Source of the DNA: Mytilus galloprovincialis
Taxonomy: Eukaryota; Mollusca; Bivalvia; Mytilida; Mytilidae
DNA: 64,000 nucleotides
Assembly: GCF_965363235.1 (NCBI RefSeq)
Contig: NC_134840.1
Coordinates: 61,312,793 to 61,376,792, forward strand
Direction of reading: 5' to 3'
Position 1 is the stretch's first letter, and the number at the start of each line of letters is the position of its first letter. Of this stretch, positions 39,042 through 53,400 are shown piece after piece. The notes beneath the pieces were generated by a model. It worked only from the letters and a program-made list of their open reading frames with translations. It made no database searches and had not been told where the DNA came from. The position numbers and the translations under genes are program-made.

Positions 39042-40304
39042 AGCTCACCTGGCCCAAAGGGCCAAGTGAGCTTTTCTCATCACTTGACGTCCGTCGTCTG
39101 TCGTCTGTCGTCTGTCGTCGTTAACTTTTTACATTTTGAACTTCTTCTAGAGAACCACTGAATGGAATGAAACCAAACATAGCATGAATGTTCCTTATAA
39201 GGTGCTGACCAAGTGTTGTTACTTTGTAGCTGATCCATCATCCAAGATGGCCGCCAGCGGGGGACTTAGTTTAACATAGGACCCTATGGGAAATGCATAC
39301 AAATGACTTCTTCTAGAGAACCACTGAATGGAATGAAACCAAACATGGCATGAATGTTCCTTATGAGGTGCTGACCAAGTGTTGTTACTTCTGTAGCCGA
39401 TCCATCGTCCAAGATGGCCGCCAGCGGGGGACTTAGTTTAACATAGGACATATGGGAAATGCATACAAATGACTTCTTCTAGAGAATCCCTGAATGGAAT
39501 GAAACCAAACATGGCATGAATGTTCCTTGTGAGGTGCTGACCAAGTGTTGTTACTTTGTAGCCGATCCATCATCCAAGATGGCCGCCAGCGGGGGACTTA
39601 TTCTAACAGGAGATATAGGAAATGCATATGACTTCTTCTAGAGAACCACAGAATGGAATGAAACCAAACATGGCATGAATTTTCCTTATGAGGTGCTGAC
39701 CAAGTGTTATTACTTTGTAGCCGATCCATTATCCAAGATGGCCGCCAGCGGGGGACTTAATTTAACATAGGACCCTATGGGAAATGCATACAAATGACTT
39801 CTTCTAGAAAACCACTGAATGGAATGAAACCAAACATAATATGAATGTTCCTTATGAGGTGCTGACCAAGTGTTGTTACTTTGTAGCCAATCCATCATAC
39901 AAGATGGCCGCCAGCGGGGGGACTTAGTTTAACATAGGACCCTATGGGAAATGCATACAAATGACTTCTTCTAGATAACCACTGAATGGAATGAAACCAA
40001 ACATGACATGAATGTTCCTTATGAGGTGCTGACTAAGTGTTGTTACTTTGTAGCCGATCCATCATCCAAGATGGCCGCATGTGGGGGACTAAGTTTAACA
40101 TAGGACCCTATGGGAAATGCATACAAAAGTCTTCTTCTAGAGAACCATGGAATCGAATGAAATCAAACATAGCATGAATAGTCCTTTCTTTATGAGGTGC
40201 TGGCCAAGTGTTGTTACTTTGTAGCCAAATTTTATCTGTTTTTATATAATTTCAAAAACCCAAGTAGAGTCAGGTAAACGATACAGGCTCTTGAGAGCCT
40301 CTAG
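39042..40304 (+). mobile_element. Pearl/Helentron-like element with 166-bp tandem core (element 1)
   Basis: The left end is a near-perfect hairpin (39042-39072, arms AGCTCAC and GTGAGCT around GGCCC/GGGCC). A CGTCTGT-type microsatellite follows (39089-39122). The core is a 166-bp unit whose landmark CTTCTTCTAGA recurs at 39141, 39307, 39473, 39632, 39798, 39965 and 40131 (seven copies, the last decayed). The right end has the hairpin AGGCTCTTGAGAGCCT (40285-40300) followed directly by CTAG and T, like a Helitron 3' end. There is no coding capacity. Bivalve pearl elements, later grouped with non-autonomous Helentrons, have this plan; the family assignment is inference. It abuts the end of an older dispersed repeat copy. 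Confidence 0.7.
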
Positions 40305-41202
40305 TATTGTTTTTATGATGTTGATTAAAAGTAAGGTTGATCACACAGGTAACTGTATGTACATATCAATAATCTTAAGCCCATTGTTTCAATTGTATAG
40401 CAATGTTTAATTGTACACTACATATATTTTATAATGCTCGACTTTATCATTTTCATCGTACATATAAAACAGAAAGTCACTACCAGACTGTAATCCGCCT
40501 TGATCTATACTCGAGACAAAAAAGATATCAACATCACCTTAACCTTATAAGAAATTGAGAATGGGAATTTGGGAATGTGTCAGAGACAAAAGCCCGATCA
40601 AATAGCAGAAAACACAAATTCACGATAAAATATTCAAACGAAGTGTCGCCGCTACAACAAATAGTTTCCTTCAATATGTATAGGTATCCCTTTACATCAA
40701 ATGGTCCATACTGTCTTTTCATTAGAATTTACAGGAAATAACTTCAGTTCAAGATTGCAATTGCCGATGTTAAATAGATATTTATCTAAACTTTTCACAA
40801 AATACATAGCAATATCCTTTGTGGTAATCTAGAGGCATATACAGCGCCAACCTCTCGTATTATATTAACAGTCTCCTCGTCAAGAGGATCCAATATGTCA
40901 ACGTGTAAATAAAAACAAAACACATCATTCAATGCATGACATCTTCAACATCCATGCGAATGTATTTATACAGAATATTTGTCAACAATGAACTAATAAC
41001 TTTGAACCATAGATAGTTTGCTTTCACCAATATTTCAGTTAAACACCATTCGAAGACAAGAAAATAAATAAAACGAAAAAGAAAATTTGCTGTTATCATG
41101 TTCATCGTTGTGTTTGTCGCATAACTTACGATCACTTACGGGAATGTAGTATAAAAATTTTGTAGACATGTATATCGAGTTTTGTATATTCATTAATGCT
41201 GT

Positions 41203-41238
41203 CAGAGACATTTAATACAATTGTATTATATGTCTCTG
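41203..41238. other. 36-bp near-perfect palindrome upstream of kelch exon 1
   Basis: CAGAGACAT and ATGTCTCTG arms surround TACAATTGTA; only one pair of positions breaks the symmetry. It lies 250 bases before the first kelch exon. May be a tiny MITE remnant or a protein-binding palindrome. Confidence 0.5.
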
Positions 41239-41490
41239 ATGCTGTGTATAGCATTCAGAAAAGACGAGACTTATGGATGATTTGCTAAAACAATGAGCTC
41301 GACAGTTAACAGAATGTGAATTGGCACTGACGATGAATGGAAGACGTTCATATGAAAACAAAATTTATTATACATTACTTGCAGGGAATACTAACTTTAA
41401 ATCATTGACATTGTTGTAAACCAAGGAGTACAATTTGATTTTGTATGTAGCTTTATATGCCATTTATTCAAACTTTGTTTCTATTTTAGA

Positions 41491-44400
41491 ATGTCGTCTA
41501 TAGCACCACACAGTAGTATTGATGATACCAATATCGGTATGAAATCATTCGAGTTTGTCTTCATGTTTAACAAGAGTACAGGAAGCCCGAAAGTTTTCTA
41601 TTTAATGGTGGACCCTATCGGAAAATGTAAACTTTTCCCTAAAACGAACACGGTTCTTTTCCCAAAGTTGAAAAATCTTGTGAACTTTCGAGCAGTTGTC
41701 TTAGATGATTGTTTATATGTGATTGGCGGTAAAGACTGGGAAACTGGAGAACATATAGATAAAACATGGAGGTACGATCCCGCAAACAGTCGTTGGAGTC
41801 AAAGAGCTAATTTGATCAATGCAAGATGCCGTCATACAGCAACAGTACTAAATGGATGTATTTACGTTACGGGTTTGTATTTACCTCTTTATCCGTCTTT
41901 TGTTGAGTTTTTGTGTCGTTTGGTAGCTCTCTCATTAAAATGTATTAAACATTTCTTATTCACTTCAAATCTGAATAACAATACAGAAAAGAAGATGTGG
42001 TATGCTTGTCAATGAAACAACTCTTCACAATTTAAGAGACAAAAATGACACAGAAATTAACAACTATAGGTCATCGTACAGCCATCAACAATGAGCAAAA
42101 CCCATACCGCATAGTCAGCCATAACTGAAACGCCCCAAGAATGTCCACCTCACTCTTAAATGGTTAAATTTGCTTAATTTTAGTGAACAACTGAGGAAAA
42201 GGTAAGAAACCGATACCTATGCAAAAGTTTGGAAAAATATCAAATATGGCTTCTGGTACATATAAATAATATTTTTCTTATCAAGAATACACCCGGTCCA
42301 AGAATATGATATTATGCTTTAGTCTTATTAACGACAAGACCCTAGAAATAAAAAAAATATGAATAGATAATGTTGAATCAATTTAAATAAAAATTGAAGA
42401 AATAAATGTGAATAAATAAAGTTCTATTTGAAGTAAACTACAATTAAGTATGAGCATACGCATACACAATTCTATTTAGGGGCAAGATGTAGACCACATC
42501 CGGGTTCGGGATTTTCTCGCTGATGAGTTGAAGACCCATTGGTGGCTTTCGCCTGTTGTCTGCTCCGGCTTTGTTCGGGTTGTTGTCTCGTCGACATCAT
42601 CCCCATTCTCATTCTCATTTTTAGAGTTGAATAATACCCTTAGTCTATATAAAACAGACAAACTGCATAAATGAGTGAAACGATAGGCGGAATTCAAACA
42701 GAGTGACAAAGGAGAAACCGATACAATGAAAATAATCACTATCATATACTTATAGGTTCCTGGGTTCGGACAGACACAAAGTCATAATTTATAAAGGTTA
42801 GGATGAGTTAATTAATTTGAAGATTTTCCGGTCTCTAAAATATCTAAAATTAAAGATAAACGGAAAGCATTATCATAGGTTGCATGATAAAAATATGTTT
42901 ACGGCCATGCAAAAGGTTTTCCATTAAAGAAAAAATGCCTCATTATTTAAAGCAATTTAGATCTTTTGATAATCATTTGGCGTTTGCTGAAAGCCACAAA
43001 GTTACTATAGTTATTGGAGAATAGTGTTCCTTTAAAATCTAAATGATTCCTATTACATGTATTTTACTTCAGGTTTTAAAATGCAAGTTTATAAGTATAA
43101 ATATTGGATACAATCCTCATGGTAATTAAGTCCTTCATATAATAATGAATTAGAAAATGTGAGGTTTAGATTGAAAAAAAAATATATATATTAAAACAGA
43201 CAAGTGAAGGTCTATCAACAAATTAAAATTGAGAATGGAAATGGGGAATGTGTCAAAGAGACAACAACCCGACGAAAGAGCAGATAACAGTCGAAGGCCA
43301 CAAATGCCAACATTTCAAAGAACTATTTAAACAAAAATTAGTGTTATTCTTTGGTAATCTCCAATAACAGTGGTAACTATGACAAAAATTTGAAACCGTT
43401 TATTAAATCATTTTTTTCTCAAGATTTTGCAGCGAATTTTGCTATAAACTGCATCTAAAAGTTATATTGCAAAATCTTTAAAAAATATTTTATAGTTTGA
43501 TAATTTTTTTTTAAAACGTGAAAATTTGTACATACAGTCAATATAATTACATTATTTTAAATCTCTACAATAATTTTGTGCGTAATGATTTATAGTATAT
43601 ATAATCCTGCTAAATTAATTACTAAAACATCTATTTCCATCAAAGAAAATTGTTTAAAAATGTGAGTCATGCCACTTTTCAAATAATTAATTTCCAGAAT
43701 GAATCATGCACAGATTAATAACCAAATACAGCAAACGACCAATTATTTTCGCTGTTTCTAATACATATTAATTAATTAATATGATACTGCACAGGAATCC
43801 ACCAATAAACAACCTGACGCGCTGTATCAGCTGCAAGATTGAGCCAATCAAACACGTGCTTTACTGATGTGCAAGTTTCATTTGAAATCAACACGATCCA
43901 AGTCTGTCAATTCCATGCTGAATTAAGCAGCATCGTGTTTCCTTCTTTCGACGATATTAAATGTAACGGAATTTTTCCAAAGAAAACGTTGTTAGCGCGA
44001 CTCATCTTAATTTAATAATCTGAGCACACTGAAAAGATCGACAGGATTGTTTTCCAATGATCAAATTACAAGTTTATTCTTCAATCTTCATTAGCAGGCG
44101 TAAATTATTTATGAACATTTATCTTTTTTTCCTATTGTCGCCTTAACCAAATAATTGATACGTGATCGGCCTCTAATGAGAATGGGAGAGTGAAATATAC
44201 GCCTTGATTTGACAGTTATGACAAATTAGAAACGACCTTTTAACGAAGAATCGCCATCTGTAATTATTTAGTCCTTGTGTATTGTGGGGCTTTTTTCGGT
44301 ATTATTTCATCTTATTAATGAAAACAAAAAGAGCAAAAGAAAAATGTTTCCTCTGTTTTTAAATTTAATATTACCATGAATAGAATAATCCCTCTTCACC

Positions 44401-47400
44401 GCCTTACATTTTATTTTACTGGACATATGTAATTGATCTTCAGAAAACATTGCTTTAAGAAATTAAAGAATTGTTTTTAACAAAATGTTTAATAAGGATA
44501 GTTCGTTGTATCTTTTAGACTATAATTGAATGTAAAATAATTTGAATTTGAAATGGATCTTTTATTTGCGACCTGGTACAATAAGCGTTTGGTTGCATGT
44601 GTTTTTGTTCTCCCTATATCATGTTTACATATCCATCCTCTCAAAACCATGAAAAGTTCCGAGACTGTTCTGCACCTGCTAATAACACATGTCTTTCATT
44701 TTATTTTTTCACAATGTTCCAACGATATAGTAGAGAAACCTCGGCTGTTCCTATAATTTTGAGTCATGCTTAGTACAAGAACTATTAATAGTATGAAAGA
44801 AGCGACTGTTCTGCTATACTTGAGATGTCCTAGGCTACTAATTTTTCATAATTTAAAAACAATCGTTTATTTGTTATTTGGATTTATTCTACTGAACTTA
44901 TAGAACAAGAGGTTCCACAGATACATCTATACCTGGAAAGTTTCAGTGATCGATTTACGCTAACCGATTGGCTGTTTTATAGATTTTAATTTGCCTTATT
45001 CACATATTTGTTAATGTCAAATGACCCCTCTTAAAAGCTTTTTGCAAGGACGCAAACATATAGTATAGGTGGCAAACTTTTTAACTAGAGAATTTAAGAC
45101 GATTGAATTTCTATCACAATTTTTTTTTTTATAATTTTAATTGAAAGAAAAACATAATTTATTGTAGTATTTCACCCTAAGCAATGCGGCAAATAAAATC
45201 ATGCTGTCGCGTTATCTTCGATAATTGGTGGTTTTGGGAATTATCAGCCTTTCAAAATGAAATGAGGATTATTTGAAGCAATCACCGTGTCGCAGTCTTA
45301 GTCGGAAAAAAACAGAAGTTATACTGGAAAACCGGGTCACTCTAGTGCAGTATTTATATATTGCTTAATCTGCAGAACTTTTTCGTCTTACCCTATTGCG
45401 TATTCCTTTGGATGTTTATTTGTTATTATGTCTGCAATTGTTCGTTATTCTAAAAGTTCAGTATATATAAAAAAAAAAAAAAAAAAAGAAGATGTGGTAT
45501 GATTACCAATGAGACAACTCTCCACAAGAGACCAAAATGACACAGAAATTAACAACTATAGGTCACCGTACGACCTTCAACAATGAGCAAATCCCATACC
45601 GCAAAGTCAGCTATAAAAGGCCCCGAAATGACAATGTAAAACAATTCAAAAGAGAAAACTATGGTTATTTTGGTTCAGTATATACGTTATTATTAATTCT
45701 GTATAGATATTATTAAAATGGCATATGAAGTCATTTTGTCAACTGATGAAAACGCAAAATGAACAAGGCACACAATTTCGGAAACTATGGCCGACTGCCA
45801 TGCAAAAATAAAACAACTTATGCGCCGAGTTACTAACAACTGTACAACCATATGCATTCTCATCTCTTGTTATTTATTCATGGTCTTTTGAAAAATGCGA
45901 TTAGTGTCCAGACACCACCTTTATTCAGATTTAAAAAGGTCATTTTTCTGAGTTTCTCCCATTTTACGACGTATAGGATAATACAACACCGAAACCAGAG
46001 TGTGATAATTTCCGAAACTAACTTAGATATTTAGAGAATAGCAGTTGGAAATTCAAATCTGTCGAATAACTGCTAGTAAATCAATTCTTGTTAGTTTGTT
46101 CAGAATTCTTAAAAATATTAGAACATGCAATTTCTAAAAACCTTTCTACTTAGAAATTCTCGATTATTTGAGCAACATATTTCGGATATGTGCAACTCAG
46201 CATGAACTTGTAAATGGATTTACACACTGTTCAAGTACCTATCAGTTTTCAAGGTTTAACTCTTTGATTTTAGTTCTATAGTTGGAGCTAACTACTAAGA
46301 ATTTTCTTAGAATCATTTTCATAACAGCGTAGACATCCGCGATACTTATGTTGGTATTACTACTGAATCATTTTACCAGTCAATTGATAACCCGAGCGCA
46401 CCAAGAAATAGTCTTGTCCTCGCTGTTATGAAAATGATTAAGGTTGTGTTGAATTAATGAATGAATGAATGAATGAATGAATGAATACTTTTTTGTAAGT
46501 AGCATATACATGCTATAGCAAACGAAAATATATACAATATGTGAAAAACAAAAGACAGCAGAGAACAGTAGTTAAAGAGTATACAATAATATTATCCCAA
46601 TATATATGTGATCAAATTTTCCAAGCTGCATTTAAAAAATTGCATAGTTTTACTGGTAGAGATTTAGAATGAGTTTGTAATAAATTATCTAACTTGTGCC
46701 GATTTGGCCAAAAACAATAGAAAAAAGGTAAAAAATCTATACGCACAGATCTATATACGCTTGACATGATAAAACAAAATGATATTCGTCCTCTGAAACA
46801 TTCATATTGCAACATATACAAATTCTATTTTCTCTTTGAGTATTTAGATAACGACCAACTTCAACATTTAATCTAAGTGTGCCGCTACGCAATTTTGTTA
46901 ATATAGACACATTACAATGATTAACTAACAGCTATAGGTAAATTTTGTTTTATTGCCTATTTTTATTATTTTCAAATCTGAATTTGCGATTAAATACATT
47001 TCAGGGGGAGAAGTTATTGGAGGAAGAGTTACAGAAAGTTGTGAATGTTATGACCCAGTAAAAGACAAATGGACAGAAATCTTAGATCTACCCAGGCCAA
47101 GGGCTGATCATGCTGCCTGTGCGAATGGGCTGAACTTGTATGCTTCCGGTGGAATCAGTAATTTGAAGCATCAATGTTCTAACGTATTTTGGTAAGTATA
47201 GGTCAGATATTATTTCACCTGAATAATCTATTGCATATATTTTTTAGAATATGAAATTTCAGACACATTATATTTACGCAGACACTTGAAGTTTCCTTTT
47301 CATTTTTACCGCTTTTATAATACTAATAAACAGTCTTGGCTTTCAAATATTTGGCTTTGAACGTTCACCAAAAAGGTTAATCCAGAGAGGTGCTTCGGAT

Positions 47401-50400
47401 GCATGCAGAACATTTAACCACATTTATTAAGTGTTAGTTTTTTAATAGAATGTGATCCTTACATCAAAAATAAACAAATTCAATACCTGACAGTGATTTT
47501 TAAGACATTTGTAAATTACAGCTTTTTTTTCAAAACGAATGACGTAGACGTACTCTTTTCTTTACTTAAATTCAAAGATTTTAATGTTCTTCCCTATATT
47601 ATTAAGACAGAGATGTTTCAGATGTGAGCAAGTTAACCAGGCAAACATGAAAACATTCAAAATGATCTATAGAAATACTTGATCCTCATTTTCCCCATTT
47701 GCAAGACCTGTGATCTTTGATTTGGTTTTATGCACAAACGTACTATTTGTACCAATTATATTTATGCAGAAACATCAAACAATCATCTATTTGTCAAGAG
47801 ACTTTCGTTAACTTTTTCCTCTCTCTATAAATGGTCGGCTACAATGTGACTCACACTATAGGAAGACATCAAGTCGGCATCTCTTAAAGAAATGGTCAGG
47901 ATGCGTCGATTTTTTTTACAGATGTGGAAAAAAAGCTTTCGTCATTAGTTTAATCGTTACATCATGGTAGTGATTCATAAAGTCAGTAGAATAATTAGAG
48001 TGAAATAAAGCCAAGCAGTATTTGTTTCGAACATGAATAGTTAATTATACTATCTAATAACAATTTTACCAATTTGTAAATAAAACATTTTTACGAAAAC
48101 ATCTGTTCCTGTATATATTGGAAAACTTCATTATCCTATTTATAGGTAGTAACATGGAGCTTTATTTCTTTTCTTTGGTTTACATTTTTGATATATTGAA
48201 AAATAGAATTAGCAATATGTGCATTATCAAAAATATTTCCCAGCTGTGCTCGCTAGAGTGCATTAGAAATGTATATATAAAAAAAATGTCTAAATTATTG
48301 AAATATGCATCTTAATTTAAATTTCAATTAGAACAATATGGTTAAAACATTTAGTTTGTCCAGCTGAGAGAAGATATTGTGTTGATATTGCTAGTTATTT
48401 ATCAAATAAGAAATGAGAATGCATTTCACTTGAATATTATTTAGCTCATTATTATTCCATGGTCCAATAAAGGAGTCGGTGCCTAAAAAAACTGATAAAT
48501 TTTACGTTTTTTTCGATTTATTTTCCGACAAAATAGAAGTAAAATTTCTGCATTTTCAACAGAAATATCTCTAGGCGTTTAATTTATCCCACTAATAGAA
48601 GAATAATATATACTTTTTTTTATTTCAAAGAAATATGAGTATAATTTCCAATTATATGATAGTTAACTTCTGTATTAATATTTAATATGCATCAAGTTGT
48701 TCTATACAATAATGATTACTGCGCATAGAGGCTGCACGTTAGTGATAGCTATTGGCTAAGTTTCCAGTACAACAAAATAATTACGAAGCCAGTTTTGCAA
48801 AAACCATTCGATGTCTTGATTTGTAGGGTTCACATATGTTTGAAGTTCATCAGGTCACATGATATGTTGAGTCAGGTATGCGTCGTGATGATAAGAATCA
48901 TGCCGTAAAATTTTGTAAAGATGACATCATGTTTTTTAATAAGCTTGCATTAATTTGCTTATATTAAAAATTTAATTATTAAACATATGCGTTTTTCAAA
49001 ATGACAATGTTATATCTGTGCAATTTTTGCATTAAATTTTGACAGTTTATCAGATTGCAATAAGTCGTACAACTCGGTTATCTGGGTGGTGTTTTCAGGA
49101 TTAGAATTATATTCAATTAAATCATTGCATTTTATGTGAATAAAAATATAAGCTGTAAGAGGAATTTTGCAGACACCTTTTGTCCATGTATAGGACATTT
49201 TACAAAAATAAAGTAAAATCATTTGAAAATGCAAAATTATGTTTTCTGCAATAAACATCTCTATCGTCTTGAATTGCAAGGAAATATCAACTAGTTTTTG
49301 TGTGTTTTTTAAACTTATGATTCACATTTTATTCAAATATTTAAGTTCGGATTTTTTTTATAGAATTGTTTAAACTAATTAAATATAAACTGTTATCACA
49401 GTGATGTGTCTCGCCTTTTTGTAATTTTGATTACTAGTATGCAAATGTTGAAATCAAAATAGCAATACTTATTACCAATACATCTTACACAAGTTATTGA
49501 AATATTCAAGGTCAATGAACCATGACTGAGTTACATGGCTCAACAATCTCCATGTAAATGAGATGCTAATACAAATTATGCATACCAAATACCATTGACT
49601 TATTATAAGTCGTTAACAAACCTAAATACTAACATTAACTTGCAAACTATTAAAAGTTTCAAAGTCAATAAACCATGAAGAGAGAGTGGGGCTATATAAT
49701 CTCATTGGAAACGATACTTGCAAATGCCAATAAATATGCATACCAAATATCATTGACTTAACATTAGCATTCATCTGAAAGTGATCTAATCACAAATTAA
49801 TACATATAAACTAAGATAAGTTTCAAAGTTATTAGACTGTGACTGAGGGGCGAGGCCAAATATTCTTCATGGAAATGAGATGTGCCAATGCTTATACAAC
49901 TGAATACCAATTAACATTGACTTACCACTAATGGTTCCCGTTGAACTGACCTAATCACAAACTAATTCACGATAACTTTGAAAAAATTTCAAAGTCAACA
50001 GACCATGACTGAGGGGGCGGAGCCAAATTATCTCCATGGAAATGAGATATGCCAATGCATATACAACTGCATATCAAATATCATTGACCTACCACTTGCG
50101 GTTCCCCATAAACTGACCTAATCACAAACTAATACATGTAAAATAAGCAAACGTTTCGAAGTCAATAGCCCATGACTACAGGGGCAGGTCCAAATTATCT
50201 CCATGGAAATGAGATATGCCAATGCATATACAACTGCGTACCAAATATCATTGACCTACCACTTGCGGTTCCCCATAACCTGACCTAATCACAAACTAAT
50301 ACATGTAAAATAAGCAAACGTTTCGAAGTCAATAGCCCATGACTAAAGGGGCAGGGCCAAATTATCTCCATGGAAATGAGATATGCCAATGCATATACAA

Positions 50401-53400
50401 CTGCATACCAAATATCATTGACCTACCACTTGCGGTTCCCCATAAACTGACCTAATCACAAACTAATACATGTAAAATAAGCAAACGTTTCGAAGTCAAT
50501 AGACCATGACTAAGGGGACAGAGCCAAATAATCTCCATGGAAATGAGATATGCCAATGCTTATACAACTGCATACCAAATATGACTGACCTACGACTTGT
50601 GGTTCACCATAAACTAGACCTAATCACAAACTAATACATATAAAATAAGCAAACGTTTCGAAGTCAATAGACCATGACTAAGGGGACAGAGCCAAATAAT
50701 CTCCATGGAAATGAGATATGCCAATGCTTATACAACTGCATACCAAATATGACTGACCTACGACTTGTGGTTCACCATAAACTAGACCTAATCACAAACT
50801 AATACATTGTTGACGCCGTCCCCGACGCCGGAAACAGCATACTTATGTCTCGCTTTTTGACTCCGTCAAGGCGAGACAAATACGATCACGATGTAATGGT
50901 TGCTTAAGGTATATTTCAGAGAAATTACAGTACGAAATTGCACTGTTCTAGTTGGATCACAAATACTAAGACATGTTTTCGTCAAATCTATATTTTAGAA
51001 TGTAATTTTGGTGTCATCAAGCACGCGGGAACTTTATCAATAAGTATGATTTATAAACATGGAATTAGCCTTTTACATGAGTTCGGAGATTTTTTAAACT
51101 TATTACTTATTACTTGTCAAATTTTCTATTTGAACGTATCTATCCCATCGAACTTGAAATAAAGGATACCGTTGAAAAGAAACATTTAAGTCTGCTTCGT
51201 ATCTTGACTTCCATTTATAAATAGGCAATTCATAGGGACGGTTGAGAACAAAACTTTACGATTAAAGAGGCAATTTCAGCTTCACAATTGTGAAATTTCC
51301 ATTATTATGTAGCATTATAGCGATATTCCAGAGCTTTCATTTCAATCTTGATAGAGGGTTGCTCAAGTATAACCTAAGTAGTTAGACTAATAATCGGGTT
51401 TGTACTGCGACCAATAGCAACACGACGGGTGTTAAATGTACAGCAGGATCTGCTTACCCTTTCGGAGCACCTGATGTCAATCCCGGTTGTTGATGCGGTT
51501 CGTGTTTTCAGTCTTTATGTTGTGTTTTGTGTTTTATTGTTTTCCTGTTGATCTTTTCTTAGCTATGACGTTGTAAGTTTATTTTCGACTTATGAGTTTG
51601 AAAGCCCTTTGATATCTTTCGCCTCCCTTCTGTAATTGTTTGAAAATCTAGTTAGATATTAGGATCTTACAAAACCAACCAACATTCATCTTTTATTTGG
51701 TATTTCAATGTTCAAAAATCAATCAATGTATTATGCATGTCCATGTATACGTGCATTTGCATAATGTCTATTTTTATCTGACGCAGCTCAATTGTCTATG
51801 CAAAAAGATCAAACATTAAGCAATACATAATCAAACTAGAATCACTGAATGTAAATGTTGTCAACTAGCGATTATTGCAATTATTGCTGTTTACGGTAAG
51901 CAAACGAAAATTGAAATTACCAGCACTGTAAATTATAAACTTATGCATTCTCACGATCTTTCAGAAAAGATCAGAATATATGCATATAAATGAATTTGGA
52001 AATTATCCCATCGTTGTAGTTATATCACTTTTTTTCAATTACAAAACGAAACTACAATGCAGTTCCTTTTTGCTATTAACAGTTCATTATTATGTTTTAA
52101 TTAAAATTCAATAACATTTAATGATAGGAAATTGTTTGTTTAACTGTACCACACAAACCCCTTTTACAAGTCGAAACCACAAATTAATTACTTGAAATAG
52201 TAAAACGTGTGTTTCTTGACGGTCAATTTACCCCTGCACAATACGCTAACAAGTCAATCAGAGTTTATTTGACGCACTTCATTACAGAATATGGTAATAT
52301 ACTGATCGGCACTAGATGCTGGCAGGTTATTGGTAAACTATGTGAAAAGATGTCTGAAAATAAAGATTTATAAAGTATTGCTCATATCACTTTTTCGTAA
52401 ATAATTTTAATTGCTTATAAGTTGAAAGCACATTTATCCTTGATAAAAAATTAAACTAATCGGCTAATCCATGATGGTTAAAAAGGAAAAATGCTTAGCT
52501 TCAAGGTTTTGCTCTCTCAGTCTGGTATGGAAATAAAATGTTTTGGAATAATTCACTAAGAAAATGGTTTTATAATGTGTCATTTGTAAAAGAAAAATTT
52601 GATATTATACGGAGAACTATATATGATTACTATTGGACAATTATAAGCATTATTCATCCAAGTTTTAACTGTTTGCTTTTGATATAATTACTAAGCATTA
52701 ATGTGCTTTATCATATGATTTTGAGAGCTGATAAGTTTGCCAAATACTTGTTTTATTGTAAAATTAGATAATTGTTTCTCGTCCATAAAACAGTAAATGT
52801 TTCTGAAGGATGTTGATAGCAGTTAAGTATTGACCTTAGCCACAGTTAACGGTTTCCAGTACACAAAATTATGGTCCATTAAATTTATCCCCATCGCCAA
52901 GACAGTAAATTGGTCTTATCGTCGATAAATTCAGATGAATTATTTATCCTGTTATCAAATTTAAGCAACAGCCAATGCGTCATCTTACGTTCATTTACCT
53001 CTTGGGGAACGCTTATTTTTTTTGTAAGTTGAAGCATATTACAAATTGCAAACAAATTGCTATCACGTGATCAATGTGGAGTTTTAACTTATTATACCTA
53101 TTATATCTGATTGTTGAATACGTTTGATACATTAAAAAGTTATTTTTTTTATTCTAAAACATCATTTTGGTTTTTCCAGCGTTAGTTGTAGGATACCGTC
53201 ACATTGCTTATGTACATAAACCGTGTCATGCGGTTATATATAATAATACATCAAACAAACAAAATAACAGAAAATTATCAATCTATGACATGTATTGGGA
53301 ATTAAGAATTATGCGTCACTGGATTAAAGCAAATTATTATCAGTCAATCAGAGAGAGAGAAAAAAATGTTTTAAATAATTTGATATTGAGCATCCATGGA

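Larger units (their letters stand above)
37252..41490. other. Region between the 397-residue protein gene and the kelch gene
   Basis: After the poly(A) signal, 37340-38800 is AT-rich without recognisable content. Then come a repeat A copy, tandem-core element 1, a fragment of repeat E (40545-40620) and the 36-bp palindrome. I looked here for BTB or BACK coding exons of the kelch gene and found none. Confidence 0.5.
41873..47004 (+). promoter_or_regulatory. Kelch intron 1; contains a possible conserved regulatory block
   Basis: Besides repeats listed separately, 43800-44270 is repeat-free, less AT-biased and dense in homeodomain-like cores (TAATTT, TAATGA, ATTAG), a CACGTG and a PBX/MEIS-like TGATTTGACAG (44205-44215). 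AP-1 heptamers sit at 43663 and 44760. The look is that of an enhancer, but without a second species this is only an impression. No coding exon is seen in the intron. Confidence 0.3.

Noticed and set aside
41873-42015. Extension of kelch exon 1 to a longer frame
   Set aside because: The donor at 41873 and continuation of the kelch blade at 47005 explain the exon end; the extension runs into repeat A.
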